A DNA stretch of 64,000 nucleotides, taken from Spodoptera frugiperda (lineage: Eukaryota; Arthropoda; Insecta; Lepidoptera; Noctuidae). The stretch is from assembly GCF_023101765.2 (NCBI RefSeq), contig NC_064242.1, forward strand, positions 6,932,327 to 6,996,326, written 5' to 3'. Within the stretch, counting starts at the first letter, position 1; each line of letters begins with the position of its first letter. The notes below the pieces were generated by a model. That model worked only from the letters and a program-made list of their open reading frames with translations, was not told the origin of the DNA and did no database searches. The translations under genes and the position numbers were made by a program. Shown here piece by piece: positions 28,901 to 39,600 of the stretch.

Positions 28901-31900
28901 CGGGTGCGATTTCTGCACAGATCAATTCTTTGTGTGATCCACAAATTGTTGGTTCGGGTCTGGATGTCATGTGTATATGAACTTGTATATTTGTAAACGC
29001 ACCCACGACACGGGAGAAAATCCTAGTGCGGGGCAACGTATTTAAAAAGAAAAAGAAAAAAGATATCGTGACTACTAGCTTCTGCTATCGTAGCATGTGT
29101 TATTCCAAACTATAATAAATAATCTATCTCTGCGGCATACCGATTCACTGTTTTGCCCCGCCGTGATTGAGACAAACAGAATATTGATTGTATATGTATT
29201 AGATGATTTAATAACGTATCAAGTTAAAATATCTATGACTGTTAGACATCACTTCAAAACAATATTACAATGGACTTAAAATTCAAATAACTTACTTTGG
29301 AACTAACTGCATTTAAATTCGCAATGAAAGAATAGCTAGTAATTTGAATGACGTAAATAAACTTTTATCGGATAAATCTAGACACCTAAACAGGTTTTAT
29401 CTCTATTTATTTCTTATGTTAAGCACTCATAAAGAAAGGAAATAACTACCGAAATAGTTTAATTAACACGTCTGTAGTCAATTATGAAGTACCTATGTGG
29501 TAGTAAATTTTCACGAATGGGTAATGTTTTATTCCTAGGTAAAGTCATATACAGGTAAAAACAATACAGAGAAAAACGCTTACCGCTTAATACGTATCGT
29601 GGATAACAGTGTAGCCATGTTAAAGTCAAACATAAGGATCACAGAACAACCAGAAAAGCGATCAGATATTATGATGATCACTTTACAAAATCCATGCACT
29701 GAGACCAATACACGGTCGATATCACACTTTTAAACCACTATCCACAAAATAAAGTTGAATACGTATTTTGTCACTTTTAATACCAGAGATCTATAAAGGA
29801 CATAGGTCCTTAAATATATTTTACCTATATATTTTTGAACTTAACAGTACTTCTCTTCACTAGAACACTGCCACTACCCACAGGCAACAGAAGAACTTCT
29901 GTCAAAATATTATCCAAAGCCATTTATTTATTGATTCCCAGTTATCAGATGCGATAAGTCGGGGATTTTTTTTTTTCACTACACATATGTAGTTAAGATA
30001 CGTAAGATAATATTTATTTCCGCAACGCACGGTAGCGACCGCTTCCGTCCACGCCTAGGTGGCTACTAAACTAATAATTTACTAATTTGCTACTAAGTGA
30101 CCATGTAGGTCGTTTCCTAATAACGTACATTGTTTTCCTATTATTGGGAATCCGTTATGACCGAGGTTTCAATGTAATTGTATTCGTTTGAACTTAGAAC
30201 TGACTTAATTCGTTTACCTTATGGCCTGTGAAGTCAGCTGCGTATGCGTGTGCTTCAATCATACGCTGACCAATTTATGACGTCACCATACTGCACCGAA
30301 TTGTGATATTATTATTACTTGTGGCAGTGGAAAATAATGAAATTTATAACATCGCACTTAGTGGGGCATTTATAAAGGGTGTAAACGGAATGTTCCCAAA
30401 AAATATATTTTTTTGTGTTTTTATAATTTGTATCGTTTTTTATTTCGTGTTATTTATTTATCAGCTGTAAGCAGTTGATTACAACAATTATTACATGAAA
30501 CAAACACTGAACTCATATTATTTTTTTTTGAAAACTTAACTAGTTTTTTGCCATCGCTTGTTTGCGGCGTTTAGGAGCGTTTCGTTTACACCCTGTATAG
30601 CTACTAACAACTCCTAATTCCCACTAGTTAAGTAAATAAACAAGTTATTATAGTAGGTATTATTGCCTAAGGTAAAAGGGGGCACTCCTTAAGTTATACA
30701 TCATTATACTTAAGTAAGTACGCACACTGCACTTTGCACTGTATAAACTGATAAAACCACTACAGCAATTAATTTAAGAAAAACCTAGTTTCTAACTAAT
30801 ATCGTAGGAAAACTACATCAACTAAATATTACTAAGCCAGCGCCACCAGTTTCCTTCTAAGTAAATAAACTATAGATCACCTTCCTAATAAGTTCGGTTT
30901 CAATGACATTTATTGTTCACTTATCAAACACTTGTATGCGGAATTTACTAAGTGTAAGTGCAAAACCTTGAATTGTGTTTCCTTGGTAACTATTTAAATG
31001 AGTTTTGTATAACACTATGTACCTTTTATATACATAGTACCTAAATTAATTATTTATAAGCAAAAGAAATATCAATTTATGTTATCGCGCTCTTTTAATT
31101 TTTCGAGATTAGGTGTTATAGAGAGGCGTACATTAATTTATCGTAGGTACATCAGTTGTTCTTTAAGAATAGTAGGTATAATCTTATACTTTCAATTTCC
31201 TGAAGGATTAGATTGATGCCCGAATACTCAAACGCCACTCAATTTTAAGACGCTCTCAAATGTAGTTCTGTCACTATCAATTCTTTATAAAATGACAGAG
31301 ATAGCACGATATTTAAGTACAACTTAAAATTGAGTAGCGTTTGAGTATTCGGGCGTGAGTCTCCGAAGGGGTAGGCAGAGGTGCATATACCTACTATTAT
31401 GTACAAACTTTTCACCAGTTATGTATAAATGTGGAATTGTGTTTGATATATTATGACAATAGGCTAGTATACCTATGGGACTAAATAATTTCGAATATTG
31501 GGACTACACATTCCGTGTACTATATTGAGACATTTTACCAAAAATCCTTAATAATGCTCTGCCTAATCCGGGAATCAAACCCGTGATCCCTCGTTCAGCG
31601 GTCACATATGTTACTACTCGACTAACGAGGCAGACGGATTTTAACAACTATAATAAAAGGTATAAGGGTAAAAATCAAGTGACATACGATTGCGGCAGGT
31701 TATTCAAGTTAGCAGATGGTGACTCGACGCGCGGCGTGTCGTTGGGTGGTGACGGCGAGAGTGCCGGGGACGACGTGGTGGATATGTTGCCCGCCTGCGC
31801 CTGCTGAGCTGCTTCCAAGCTCGCTGCGTGCTGACACCGAGAGAAATACCTACACAAAAACTTTGGGTATTTACAACATTCAACTATAATCATGTTAGTT

Positions 31901-33953
31901 ATTAGTCTTAAAACATGGTATAATTAAGGTATAATATATGTTATTCATAGTGAGAGACATTTATCTATGTTATGTGTTTGTGAGAACCCGAACAGAATAA
32001 AAAGATAAGTATCCGACCTTCATTCTTCAGATGTAATGACTTGCATTGACATTGCATCATAATTTTAGAATATTAAATGATGCTTAAAGTGAAATAACTA
32101 TTCGTATTGAATCATTATTTTGCTTACAAACTAAATGAAAATTGTAATCATGCATATTGTTTCTATTTCCAACAGTTATTTTTAACACTGAATTATCAAA
32201 TGATAAGATAAGAAATATAAACAAGCCATAAAACTTAAAAAAAAATCTAAATAAAAGTATTTTACGATTTTTACAATTTGTGATTTTATTTATTTGATGG
32301 TGAGGTGATATATTATGCATGTATTTACACATCACATCAAAATCCATTGCGTAGTTTTAAGAAGCATACAAAGGGAAATAGGGACAGAATAAGCGACTTT
32401 GTTTTATACTATGTAGTGATTTATGAAAATATTATAATAATATGTGTTTTCTTACATTCGGTGCACTTCAAGAGGTGTGGCGGAGGTGAAGTGGTTGTGG
32501 GGGGACAACTCTCCTCCACACCAGGCACAACGGAGACGACCCTCACCGGCGTGATAGAAGCCAGCATTTACGAGCGATTGGCGGGAAACTGACGAGTCCT
32601 GAACAAACATTATTTCTTTTTAAATACTGTAATAAATGTGTAATGTTATAATATAATTAAAATAAACAATAGACATCACTTTGCACATTTATCTATTAAG
32701 AAATGGTATGTAGGTAATACATCTGTCTACTGACAGATTTTTCTTTAATTTTATAGTACATTAACTGGACTATATTAAAAAAAATATAGTTTGAAGGAAT
32801 TAACAGATTTGTAACTTATTTTTTAATATAACATACCACTTCTTAGATCTATAAATGAGTGTAGACTATCAAAATTAGTACAACATTAAGAAGCATTGTC
32901 AAGCAGACTGTGAATTTCTGTAATATTTTTTTCCTTCAATGCTTTTATGAACTTTCTATAGCTGTGCCATGACATAGGGCAAACATAATAAGAAACAAAA
33001 AAAAAGATTTTTAAACATTGCTGGATCTGAAAATTGCATAAGAATTTTATTATGATATACCTAAGTAGGTAATTACAATCAGATAGTAGTGATAAATTAA
33101 AACTAAAAGGTGCCAATAATAAGTGCCCATTCATCGTAGCATGATATTTTCTTGTGTCGTTCACACATGACAGACTGATTTTTTTTATTTGACACAATAT
33201 TTTTTTAAATAGTTAATGAAACTCTGTGAATTTCGATTCTGTCTAAATGATATTAATTTAAAAAATAATTTATGCTCTTGTAACAAACTTTGCTAAAACA
33301 ATCATTAAGACCTTATTGTGACCTTGATAATGATAATCAATTTATCATTCTATACATATAAGTGACAACAACATCTTTTAACTGAATTTACATGTCTATT
33401 ATTGACACAAAGATAATATAATATACCTAATGCCAATCTTACTATATTCTTGGCATACAATCAGTTTGTTTTCTCGAAGATTAAGATAGTAAAACAATTA
33501 AAATATACAACCTAAATACAAAAAGACAAATTATATTCTTACATCCCAATTAATAAAAGATAGAAGCCGTAAAGCATCATTCTTATATGTCTCGTCTTCT
33601 TCTGTTAGTCCATAATCAGGTGCAGTGTAAGTATGATCATTTTGCACATCATCAGAAGGCACTGATGGGGTACGCGTGACTGATGGAGGACATTCTGGCC
33701 CTAGCACTAAGGGCACGTTCCCTGAGAGCTCAGGATTCGTCACGAATACGCAAGTTGGTTGCATTTGACGATGCCTCCACATAACCTGGTCTCCATAATT
33801 CCACTGTGATATCTTACTACTACAACAAAAGCACTTCACTTCTGTACCTTCGCCCGTATAGAAAAACCCTGCTTTAGCAATTCGTATAGGATCTACGGGT
33901 GCTGATGAAGGCCAATCGGTAAATGTATTAAGTCTATTTGTCTCATAATTCAT
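19932..33953 (-). CDS. Iap2: Inhibitor of apoptosis 2-like protein (three BIRs, UBA-like, RING)
   Basis: Ten exons join in phase: 33953-33543, 32598-32456, 31849-31688, 28119-27915, 25621-25454, 24790-24725, 24131-24029, 22604-22460, 22138-21802 and 20054-19932. They give 1863 bases, 620 aa. BIR1 (about residues 5-75) has the canonical CxxC, x6-W, x3-D, x5-H, x6-C spacing (CFCC..W..GD..H..C). BIR2 (about 128-200) is split over two exons and is degenerate. BIR3 (about 280-345) is canonical (CFYC..WEAGDTPWSEH..C). A UBA-like helical region follows (about 380-435), then an acidic linker and a C-terminal C3HC4 RING (CKVC, LPCGH, CARC, CPLC; about 568-612). Three BIRs plus UBA and RING is the DIAP2/cIAP layout. 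These are ubiquitin ligases that restrain caspases and act in IMD immune signalling (family knowledge). The start is the ATG in the BIR1 exon; an in-frame GTG upstream was not used. Introns carry many transposons. Confidence 0.93.
20100..20412 (+). repeat. SINE/LINE-tail-like repeat in last IAP intron
   Basis: The stretch from GGAGAGCCATGCTTCGG to TACCGGCGTGTTTCAT contains the block GTGTCCATGGGCGGCGGCGA then TTGCTTACCATCAGGTAA and ACGTCTGCTCG. The same block recurs at about 28345-28400 and, inverted, near 58615-58660. It lies in the intron between the acidic-linker exon and the RING exon. Confidence 0.6.
20688..21054 (+). mobile_element. Non-autonomous Helitron
   Basis: The element starts TCTTTATATATATAATTC after an A. 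It ends with a short hairpin (GACAGGACAACGTCTGTTGG) followed by GGTCCGCTAG and a T. TC at the 5' end, CTAG at the 3' end, a subterminal hairpin and insertion between A and T are Helitron hallmarks. A shorter copy with the same ends lies at 56319-56580. It encodes no Rep/helicase, so it is non-autonomous. It sits inside the last intron of the IAP gene. Confidence 0.85.
22775..23090 (-). mobile_element. LINE 3'-end fragment (reverse transcriptase C-terminus)
   Basis: The minus-strand frame reads RLQLKRHMKACDVDPSQWEE, then ELASNRGEWRSLV and, after a linker, a single zinc-finger-like motif (CPLCGRTFVNKGGFASHMRAH). LINE ORF2 C-termini with a closing zinc finger of this type are common in insect non-LTR elements. 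No upstream polymerase domain is present, so it is 5'-truncated. It lies in an IAP intron on the same strand as the gene and is not a host exon. Confidence 0.65.
23630..23700 (+). repeat. Dispersed repeat, copy A
   Basis: GTGATCATGGCGCTTGCAAC, then a GCCGAAATAT block, CATAGACATAAAT and AACATGGTAAATAT, recur in the same order at about 54790-54870. The family is unknown to me. It lies inside an IAP intron. Confidence 0.6.
23759..23823. repeat. Imperfect hairpin
   Basis: Left arm CCAATGTTTAAAATGATGTG and right arm CACATTATTTTAAACATTGG form a near-perfect inverted repeat around a short internal direct duplication of the unit AAAATGATGTGTT. It is intronic in the IAP gene. Confidence 0.7.
24920..25383. 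mobile_element. Composite inverted-repeat element carrying a BIR3 exon copy
   Basis: A 59-bp segment (CATTGTCGCTATATATGTCA onward) occurs identically at 24920-24978 and 25225-25283. Outward-facing copies of a GGGACAAATGTCC-type end sit at about 25053-25086 (GATACACTAAGGGACAAATG) and, inverted, at about 25272-25305. An 18-bp direct repeat (ATTGTGTCTTATAGATAA) brackets the region at 25021-25038 and 25366-25383. Between the ends lies a copy of the IAP BIR3 exon. The structure suggests a MITE that captured gene sequence or nested insertions around a local duplication. Confidence 0.6.
25087..25228 (-). pseudogene. Broken duplicate of IAP BIR3 exon
   Basis: The minus strand repeats about 142 bases of the functional exon at 25454-25621, including its acceptor (GTTCCAG) and the CFYCDGGLGKWEAGDTPWSEH coding segment. 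A net 2-base gain near 25127-25136 shifts the frame just after the BIR histidine, so the final zinc-binding Cys context is lost. The homology stops inside the exon and the donor is absent. Splicing into it would break the IAP reading frame, so I call it a pseudo-exon. Confidence 0.85.
26390..27441. mobile_element. Non-autonomous DNA transposon with 14-bp TIRs
   Basis: Both ends read CCACTCTAACGTCC in inverted orientation (26390-26403 and 27428-27441), and each is directly flanked by ATAA, a candidate 4-bp target duplication. Subterminal repeats occur on both sides: ACGTCCATGGATA twice on the left, and GGACGTTAGAG twice near the right end. The interior is AT-rich with no transposase frame. The ends loosely resemble piggyBac-type termini, but the flank is not TTAA, so the superfamily is open. 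It lies in an IAP intron. Confidence 0.6.
28162..28410 (+). repeat. SINE-like repeat, copy 4, plus tail block
   Basis: GCGGACTACCTAGCGGGC, GGCTCCGGCTAGAAAAG, GGTGGTTTTTAGTCAGTAAG and CTCTCGCCTCGCCCAAAG follow the order seen at 2734-2935. The block GTCCATGGGCGGCGCTAATT and ACCATCAGATGATCCGTC follows, as in the repeat at 20100-20412. It is intronic in the IAP gene. Confidence 0.65.
28420..31216. other. IAP intron sequence; one inverted-repeat element near 30373-30597
   Basis: I see no exon in this part of the intron between 28120 and 31687. At about 30375-30390 AGGGTGTAAACGGAA pairs, in inverted form, with TTTCGTTTACACCCTGTA at about 30580-30598. This marks a short AT-rich MITE-like element with no coding capacity. 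The remaining sequence is unremarkable. Confidence 0.5.
31217..31355. mobile_element. MITE-like inverted-repeat element
   Basis: The left end GCCCGAATACTCAAACGCC and the right end GCGTTTGAGTATTCGGGC are inverted repeats that continue inward (ACTCAATTTTAAG / CTTAAAATTGAGT). The interior has ATGACAGAGATAGCACGATA, shared in inverted form with the copy at 14084-14213. It abuts a SINE at 31357. Confidence 0.8.
31357..31640 (-). repeat. tRNA-derived SINE
   Basis: The minus strand begins with a tRNA-like head: CTGCCTCGTTAGTCGAGTAG, then a B-box-like GGTTTGATTCCCGG. The 3' part contains CTCTGCCTACCCCTTCGGAG. Related copies lie at 57112-57388 (minus) and about 45305-45470 (plus). It is in an IAP intron. 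It is a repeat and not a functional tRNA gene: the tRNA fold is degraded and it continues into an unrelated body. Confidence 0.7.
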
Positions 33954-34740
33954 TTTTTTATGTGAACACAACTGCACGGATTGAAATGATAAACTAAAAG
34001 CTACAGGTACTTATGCAAACTTGATTCTTACTCTTACTGTGTGTTATATGTCTAGTGAAAGAAATGCAGAACTAATTAATAATGATTATGTTATAGAAAC
34101 ACCACAAAATAAATAACAATCTTTACGACGAATAAACACACGAATCAATAATCGAACACAGATGAAAAAATATTTTGTTAAAATATAATGGTCTAGGGAA
34201 TTTTTAGTGTTGCACCTAAATCGACTATTTTTATGACAGTGTCACAGAATCGCCGCTAAAAGTCTTTGTACATTTAATGTGCAAAATGCACATTGCACAG
34301 TTGCACACGTGTGCGTTTGTGCTTTGTGCTATGCTCAAAATAATCGTATTTAGTGTAATAGGATTCTAACTCGGACAAAACTTCTTCAAACGAGATTCAC
34401 AAGAAGATGACAAACTAATTGTTAAACAGTTGATTATGATGGTGAAGAATAGTCAAGGTACAGGAATTTAACCCGATTTAGTCGAGTTTGTCAAATATTT
34501 CTGTATGTAGGAACAACCAAGTTGTTTTGCAATCGACATTGACATTTGACACTAATACGTTTGACAATGACAAATGACATAATATGATCAGAATAATCGC
34601 CGCCGGATGTGTAAGGTTATAAAATTTTAAACAGTGCTTGTAATTTTGTACAGTTCTTCATATCGCCACCTCTTTGTATTTTGTGTTGATCAGGAGTGTT
34701 ATCACGTTATAAGAATTAAGTATTGTTCCTTACTAGAACC
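33954..34740. promoter_or_regulatory. Shared divergent promoter region, IAP and KDSR
   Basis: Only 787 bases separate the start codon of the minus-strand IAP gene from that of the plus-strand ketosphinganine reductase gene. Both promoters and 5' UTRs must lie here unless there are remote non-coding first exons. I saw no clear TATA box in a fitting place for either gene. A short repeat of GTGCAAAATGCACATTGCAC type at about 34279-34305 is the most distinctive sequence. Confidence 0.5.
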
Positions 34741-36054
34741 ATGTTCATATTCATACTTCTGTTTGTACTTGTGTTAGGTGGCTTAGGATTGGTGATACAC
34801 TTTTCTTTAGATAAGAAAGTAGTCTACAAAGATTTGAAGGGTAAACATGTAGTTATAACCGGTGGTTCAAGTGGTATAGGAAAAGCAGCGGCGGTGGAGG
34901 CGGCAAGACTTGGGGCTCATGTCACTGTTATTGGGCGTGACGTCGGGAAACTTACTGCCGCTGTGGCCGAAATAACTGCAAACTGTAGAGATCAACAGAA
35001 CCAGAAAGTTCAACATGTTGCCTTAGATGTTACCTCTGATTACAAAGCCATAGAACAAAGTTTTATATCTATAGAAGAGAAACTAGGCCCTATATTCATG
35101 TTAATCAATTGTGCTGGAATGTGTATTTGTGGCCAATTTGAAAAGACGGATCCCGATGTAATTAAACAGATGGTTGACCTTAATTATTTTGGTACTGCGT
35201 ACCCAACACGCTGTGTGCTACAAGGGATGAAGAAAAGGAATGAGGGACTGATTGTATTTGTGAGTTCTGAAGCTGCATTGATTGGTAAGTTAGAATACTC
35301 TACTACTAATGATCTACAATTTAACATAGTAACATTACATCTGCTCATTTACCTCCAATTCCATAAAAAATAGTCTTATTAATAATTTCATTATATTTTT
35401 CCAGGTATTTACGGCTACAGTGCCTATAGTGCTGGGAAGTGGGCTGTACGTGGTCTAGCAGAGTCTGTGATGATGGAGCTTGTGGGCACTAATGTAAGGT
35501 TGACCTTGGCCTTCCCACCCGACACTGATACTCCTGGCTTCAAGAATGAGGATCTAACTAAACCAGAGGAGACTAAACTGATATCAGGAACAGCGGGCTT
35601 ACATTCACCTGATGATGTTGGCAAGCAAATGATTCATGATGCTCTTGTAAGTTTTAATTTTATTTTTAAAATATAAAACAAGTGTTTTTTTTTCTAAAAG
35701 TCAGCTTATTCAATTTTCTCCTCCAATATGCTGCAAACATTCTTTTATTTGAGGCCTAAATCTAAGTATTTTGATTCTAGAATTTTAATATTACCTATTT
35801 ATTTATGTTATGTGGCAACATTATAATTCCATTTGTTTTTTATTTTTCAGACTGGCAAGACCTACTCCGTGTATAGTGCCACTGGTACATTATTAACACT
35901 TTTGTTTGGTGGTTCTCTGGAGAGTGGTACGCAAGTAGTTTTACAAGTATTATCTCTGAGTGTTATAAGAATTATTATGGTTGGAGTCTTATTGTCTTTT
36001 TATAATATTGTGAGGGATGGACTAAAGAAAAAGAATGAGATTAAAACCAAGTAA
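34741..36054 (+). CDS. Kdsr: 3-ketodihydrosphingosine reductase
   Basis: Three exons (34741-35284, 35405-35646, 35851-36054) join in phase to 329 aa. The start is the ATG at 34741; an upstream in-frame TTG was ignored. Residues 2-20 are an N-terminal membrane anchor. A short-chain dehydrogenase fold follows with the cofactor loop TGGSSGIG (40-47), an NCAG motif, catalytic Ser175/176 (FVSSEAA) and the YSAGK pair Tyr189/Lys193. PPDTDTPGF is typical of KDSR. The C-terminus has hydrophobic segments and a lysine-rich tail, fitting an ER membrane protein with a cytosolic active site. The enzyme reduces 3-ketodihydrosphingosine to dihydrosphingosine with NADPH in de novo sphingolipid synthesis (family knowledge). 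The length matches the family. A polyadenylation signal AATAAA is at 36203-36208. Confidence 0.93.
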
Positions 36055-36202
36055 TGTTTATTTTTTTAAGTATTGGAAACATTCGAAATATTGGGATTTA
36101 GATTTTATATTAGATTTACTTACATGAAGATCAAAACTGAACAATACAATTGTTGTGGATACTAGGTACATACTTATTGGTTATATTTTTTAGAAATGTA
36201 AG

Positions 36203-36208
36203 TAATAA
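36203..36208 (+). terminator. Polyadenylation signal of Kdsr
   Basis: AATAAA lies about 150 bases after the stop codon, in AT-rich sequence before the convergent CUB gene. Confidence 0.5.
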
Positions 36209-36590
36209 AACATTAATTATTATTATTTTTTATTTAAATGAGATAATTACACCAAAGTTTTAAGTGTTCTCTATAATGTATGCAACATAAGTTTATGAAT
36301 AATGTATTTTTGTTATTACAGCCTATTTCTTTTTTTGTTTTGTACTTATTAATGGCAAATATTATATTTTAATTTTTAAGTCTATTTAATGTAATTATAG
36401 GCATAAATTGTATTTAAGTAATATATTGTTTATTTCTTGAACATTCCTCACATAAGTATTTATTTACTTTTTATAACATTACAAAGTATTTTGTCATTTT
36501 TACAGTCTTTATTTTATTATAAGAAATAAACAAAAACATACTTGTAAAATTATTTTTATAATAAATGCTTAGCCATAATTTCTAGTCTGT

Positions 36591-36596
36591 TTTATT
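36591..36596 (-). terminator. Polyadenylation signal of CUB gene
   Basis: AATAAA on the minus strand lies about 50 bases after the stop codon of the CUB-domain gene. It is a well-placed canonical signal. Confidence 0.6.
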
Positions 36597-36644
36597 CATA
36601 AACTTTATAATATTTTATTACTATACTACCTATTATGTTATGTA

Positions 36645-39600
36645 CTAAGCATTACATGAATTCTGTTGATACATAAGTTTGAATCCGACACCAACATAAG
36701 ATTCGTCCGAACGAAACCAGACTACAATAGGTCCAGCGCCATTGTCTGAAAAAAAGCAAAGTTACCATAACACAAACACATCATAAAATGAAGTGTTCCG
36801 CAAGGCGTCATCTTGCAGTTTTTAGAAAAAAATTGTTCCTATGTGAATATTTTTCAGAATGACATACTTAAGTTCATTATTAATAGATATTCGTTTTTAT
36901 TTGGATAGCATAATTATGTAGCCATACTAAGTACTTTATATTTTTCTAAAAGACAAACAAGATTTACAATTTCAAAAAGTCTCAAGCTTTTCAGAAAATG
37001 TAAGGTGCGGACGTTCCGGAACGTCAACTTATCCATGTGTATCTAGGTAAGTAAGGTACCTATAATGTCACGATATCGATTTCCAAATTTTGATTTTTTT
37101 TTTTACATTTAATGGGTCGACGTTTGGCCGCTATCTCACCTGATGGTAAGTGATGATGCGGCCTACGGTGGAGCACGTCTGCCCATAAGCAACCTATTCA
37201 CTCGGGCCTTGAAGACACCCAAGTTATACCCATCAGGAAACACAGACAGAGTCTGTGTTTCCTGTGTGCAAGGAGTTCCACTCCCTTTCCCTAGGAGTTC
37301 GCACAAGGAAGCTTGAAGCGAAGCACTTCGTGCGAGTGGGTGGGATATCTACCATGAAGCGGTGACGCCTCGCCGATTGTCTTGTGGTTCGATGATGAAA
37401 AGGACTAGGGGGAATCAAGTTGTGCAATTCCCCCGCACACTCTCCGAAATGTATCTGGTAAAAAACGGAAAGGCTTGCGACCTTGCGCCTGTGTTCAAGG
37501 CTTTGAAGCCGGGCCTCCACAAGCACATCATCATTGATGAGCTTCTTGGCACGCCTTTCAATGTGTTCGAGCGCATCCAGCTGGTATTTGGCCGAGCCGT
37601 CCCAAAGGTGAGAACAGTACTCCATACAGGACCGAACCTGCGTTTGGTACAGGCTCAGCAGTTGTTTCGGTGTGAAGTATCGTTGTTGATTACAGCGAGT
37701 AATCGCAACCCTCTGGTCGCCTGTCGAACAGTCACAAAAAGGTGGCACGGCGAACAAGCAAGCGAAAATACTCCTTTGCTTAGAGATAATATGGGTTCGT
37801 TCGCTCAAAACGTTTGCAGGTACCTGTGACAGGAGCATTAACAGTGAAGTCTTGAAACACAGATCCATCATTGAGACGATCTCCACACAGTCTGGTTGCA
37901 GCTATTAGCAGCCAATCGCTGGGACAATTCAGTATCTCCACTCCAGCTTGATCGGGAGGGATCACTGGCAGTCCATCTGTCAAAGAATCACTTACGACTC
38001 TAGACTAGGTTGCTATAACAATTCGAAAAGTATATAATAACAGAAACCGATACTATGTGCTCGGTAATTGCACTTTCGTCCTCGTCCAACAGGTGGGTAG
38101 TATACTTAGGTACCTACCTACCTACATACATGTTCAATTAAGTAAATTAGGTTTCTAACTACAGGCACTGTTAGGCAGGCTAGGTCATACTCATTATAGT
38201 ACCTAATGGGGATCCATTAAATGAACTTACCCGTGTCGTAGTTAACTATCTGCATGTTACCGCTGTTGGTGTATGTCACACTGCACGTTTCTGCTTTCCG
38301 CTCGATGCACATAGCGTAATTAAGATTGTTCTGAAATGCATATAGGTTAAATCAGTGGAGTAATGAACTAGATTATCACCGTAGGTATTTGATATCGACA
38401 TAGGCATAAGGTAGGTAAGTACGACGTACAGAAATGTGTAGTTTAGTAGGTACTTGATATTAAGTTTTGTTGATACTACAACAGGTAGGTATAAGTACAC
38501 ATACGATTGTACGATAGCGACTCCTGTGCCATTATTTGTATGATCTACACAACAATTCATTATTCCGAATGTACAGCAATCAAGACAGGGGATGCAACGT
38601 TTAAAAAAAAATGTTTGAATCGTTGAATAGGTAATACCTACTAAATAACTTGGACTCCTTGCGATGACGATGTCAGATTTATCTCGATAGTTGAAGGATT
38701 CCAAGTAGCCTTGTGTATCAGTATAGTATTGTAGACATCCCGTTGGAGCGGCCAGCTCGTCTAACGATGTTAGTTGTGTTACCTTTAAATAAAGGAAGGA
38801 ACGTTACCGAAGCATTAACATCAAATCACAATCAATGAAGCAGTTGTTTAGTTTCAGATATGGTAACATCAATAGGTATCCCCAACATCAAGAACTACGT
38901 AGGTACATACCTAAGTAGTTAAAAAGGTAGGGAGGTACATAGGTACTTATGTTCAATTTGGTTTAAATTCTTACCTTAATTGCAAACAACCTGCTATCTG
39001 AAGAAACTGTTTGGAAGGTGAAATTGATAGGCCCGTCCACTTCACCCACTTCAATGTAAACTAGAACAAGAGTTGTACTTAGACGTATCTGAAGCACGTG
39101 GCCTCTCATAGATATAAGATTAAGGATGTATAAGTAAGTACTACTTATATTAGTTTTGACCGATTCACATAGGTAGGTACTAAGATGGAGGTTGAACCCC
39201 TCACTTTAAGAAATTAAAAAGAAAACAGAAATTACCATGTTGACCAGAATTGATCCCGCAAAGAATCGGAATCACATTGTTAATGTTTTGTCCCGAAACA
39301 ATGAACTGATCATCCTGACAATAGCCGTCTGTTGGTGGAAGGAGCTGAAAGTACATCATTTAAATAAGAACTGAGATTTTAACACACTTCGTAGTATTTC
39401 TTTATCTAGTCTTAAAATTCACCTCAAAATTGTTAAAGTCCAATCGTATCTGAGTAATGTCTTCCGAAGCTTTATCCAATACAAAAGTGCAGGACAGTCT
39501 CTCAGTACTTGGTGACGGAAAGTCAGGGTTAGTGAACCAGCCGGTGTCTGCGTCCGAATGCCCATCGCATAGGAATTGAGCTAAAACATTAGAAAATACC

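Noticed and set aside
31560..31640. Possible tRNA gene (B-box-like sequence)
   Set aside because: The sequence continues into a SINE body and the cloverleaf is degraded, so it is a SINE head and not a tRNA gene. The same holds at 57305-57388 and 45305-45360.
37362..37829. 155-codon open frame on the plus strand
   Set aside because: It is the antisense shadow of the LINE ORF2 fragment and has no family motif of its own.
37233..37886. 217-codon minus-strand frame as a host gene
   Set aside because: Most of it is the LINE C-terminal pattern (SLYQTQVRSCMEYCSHL and following). Its upper end merely overlaps the CUB exon in another frame.
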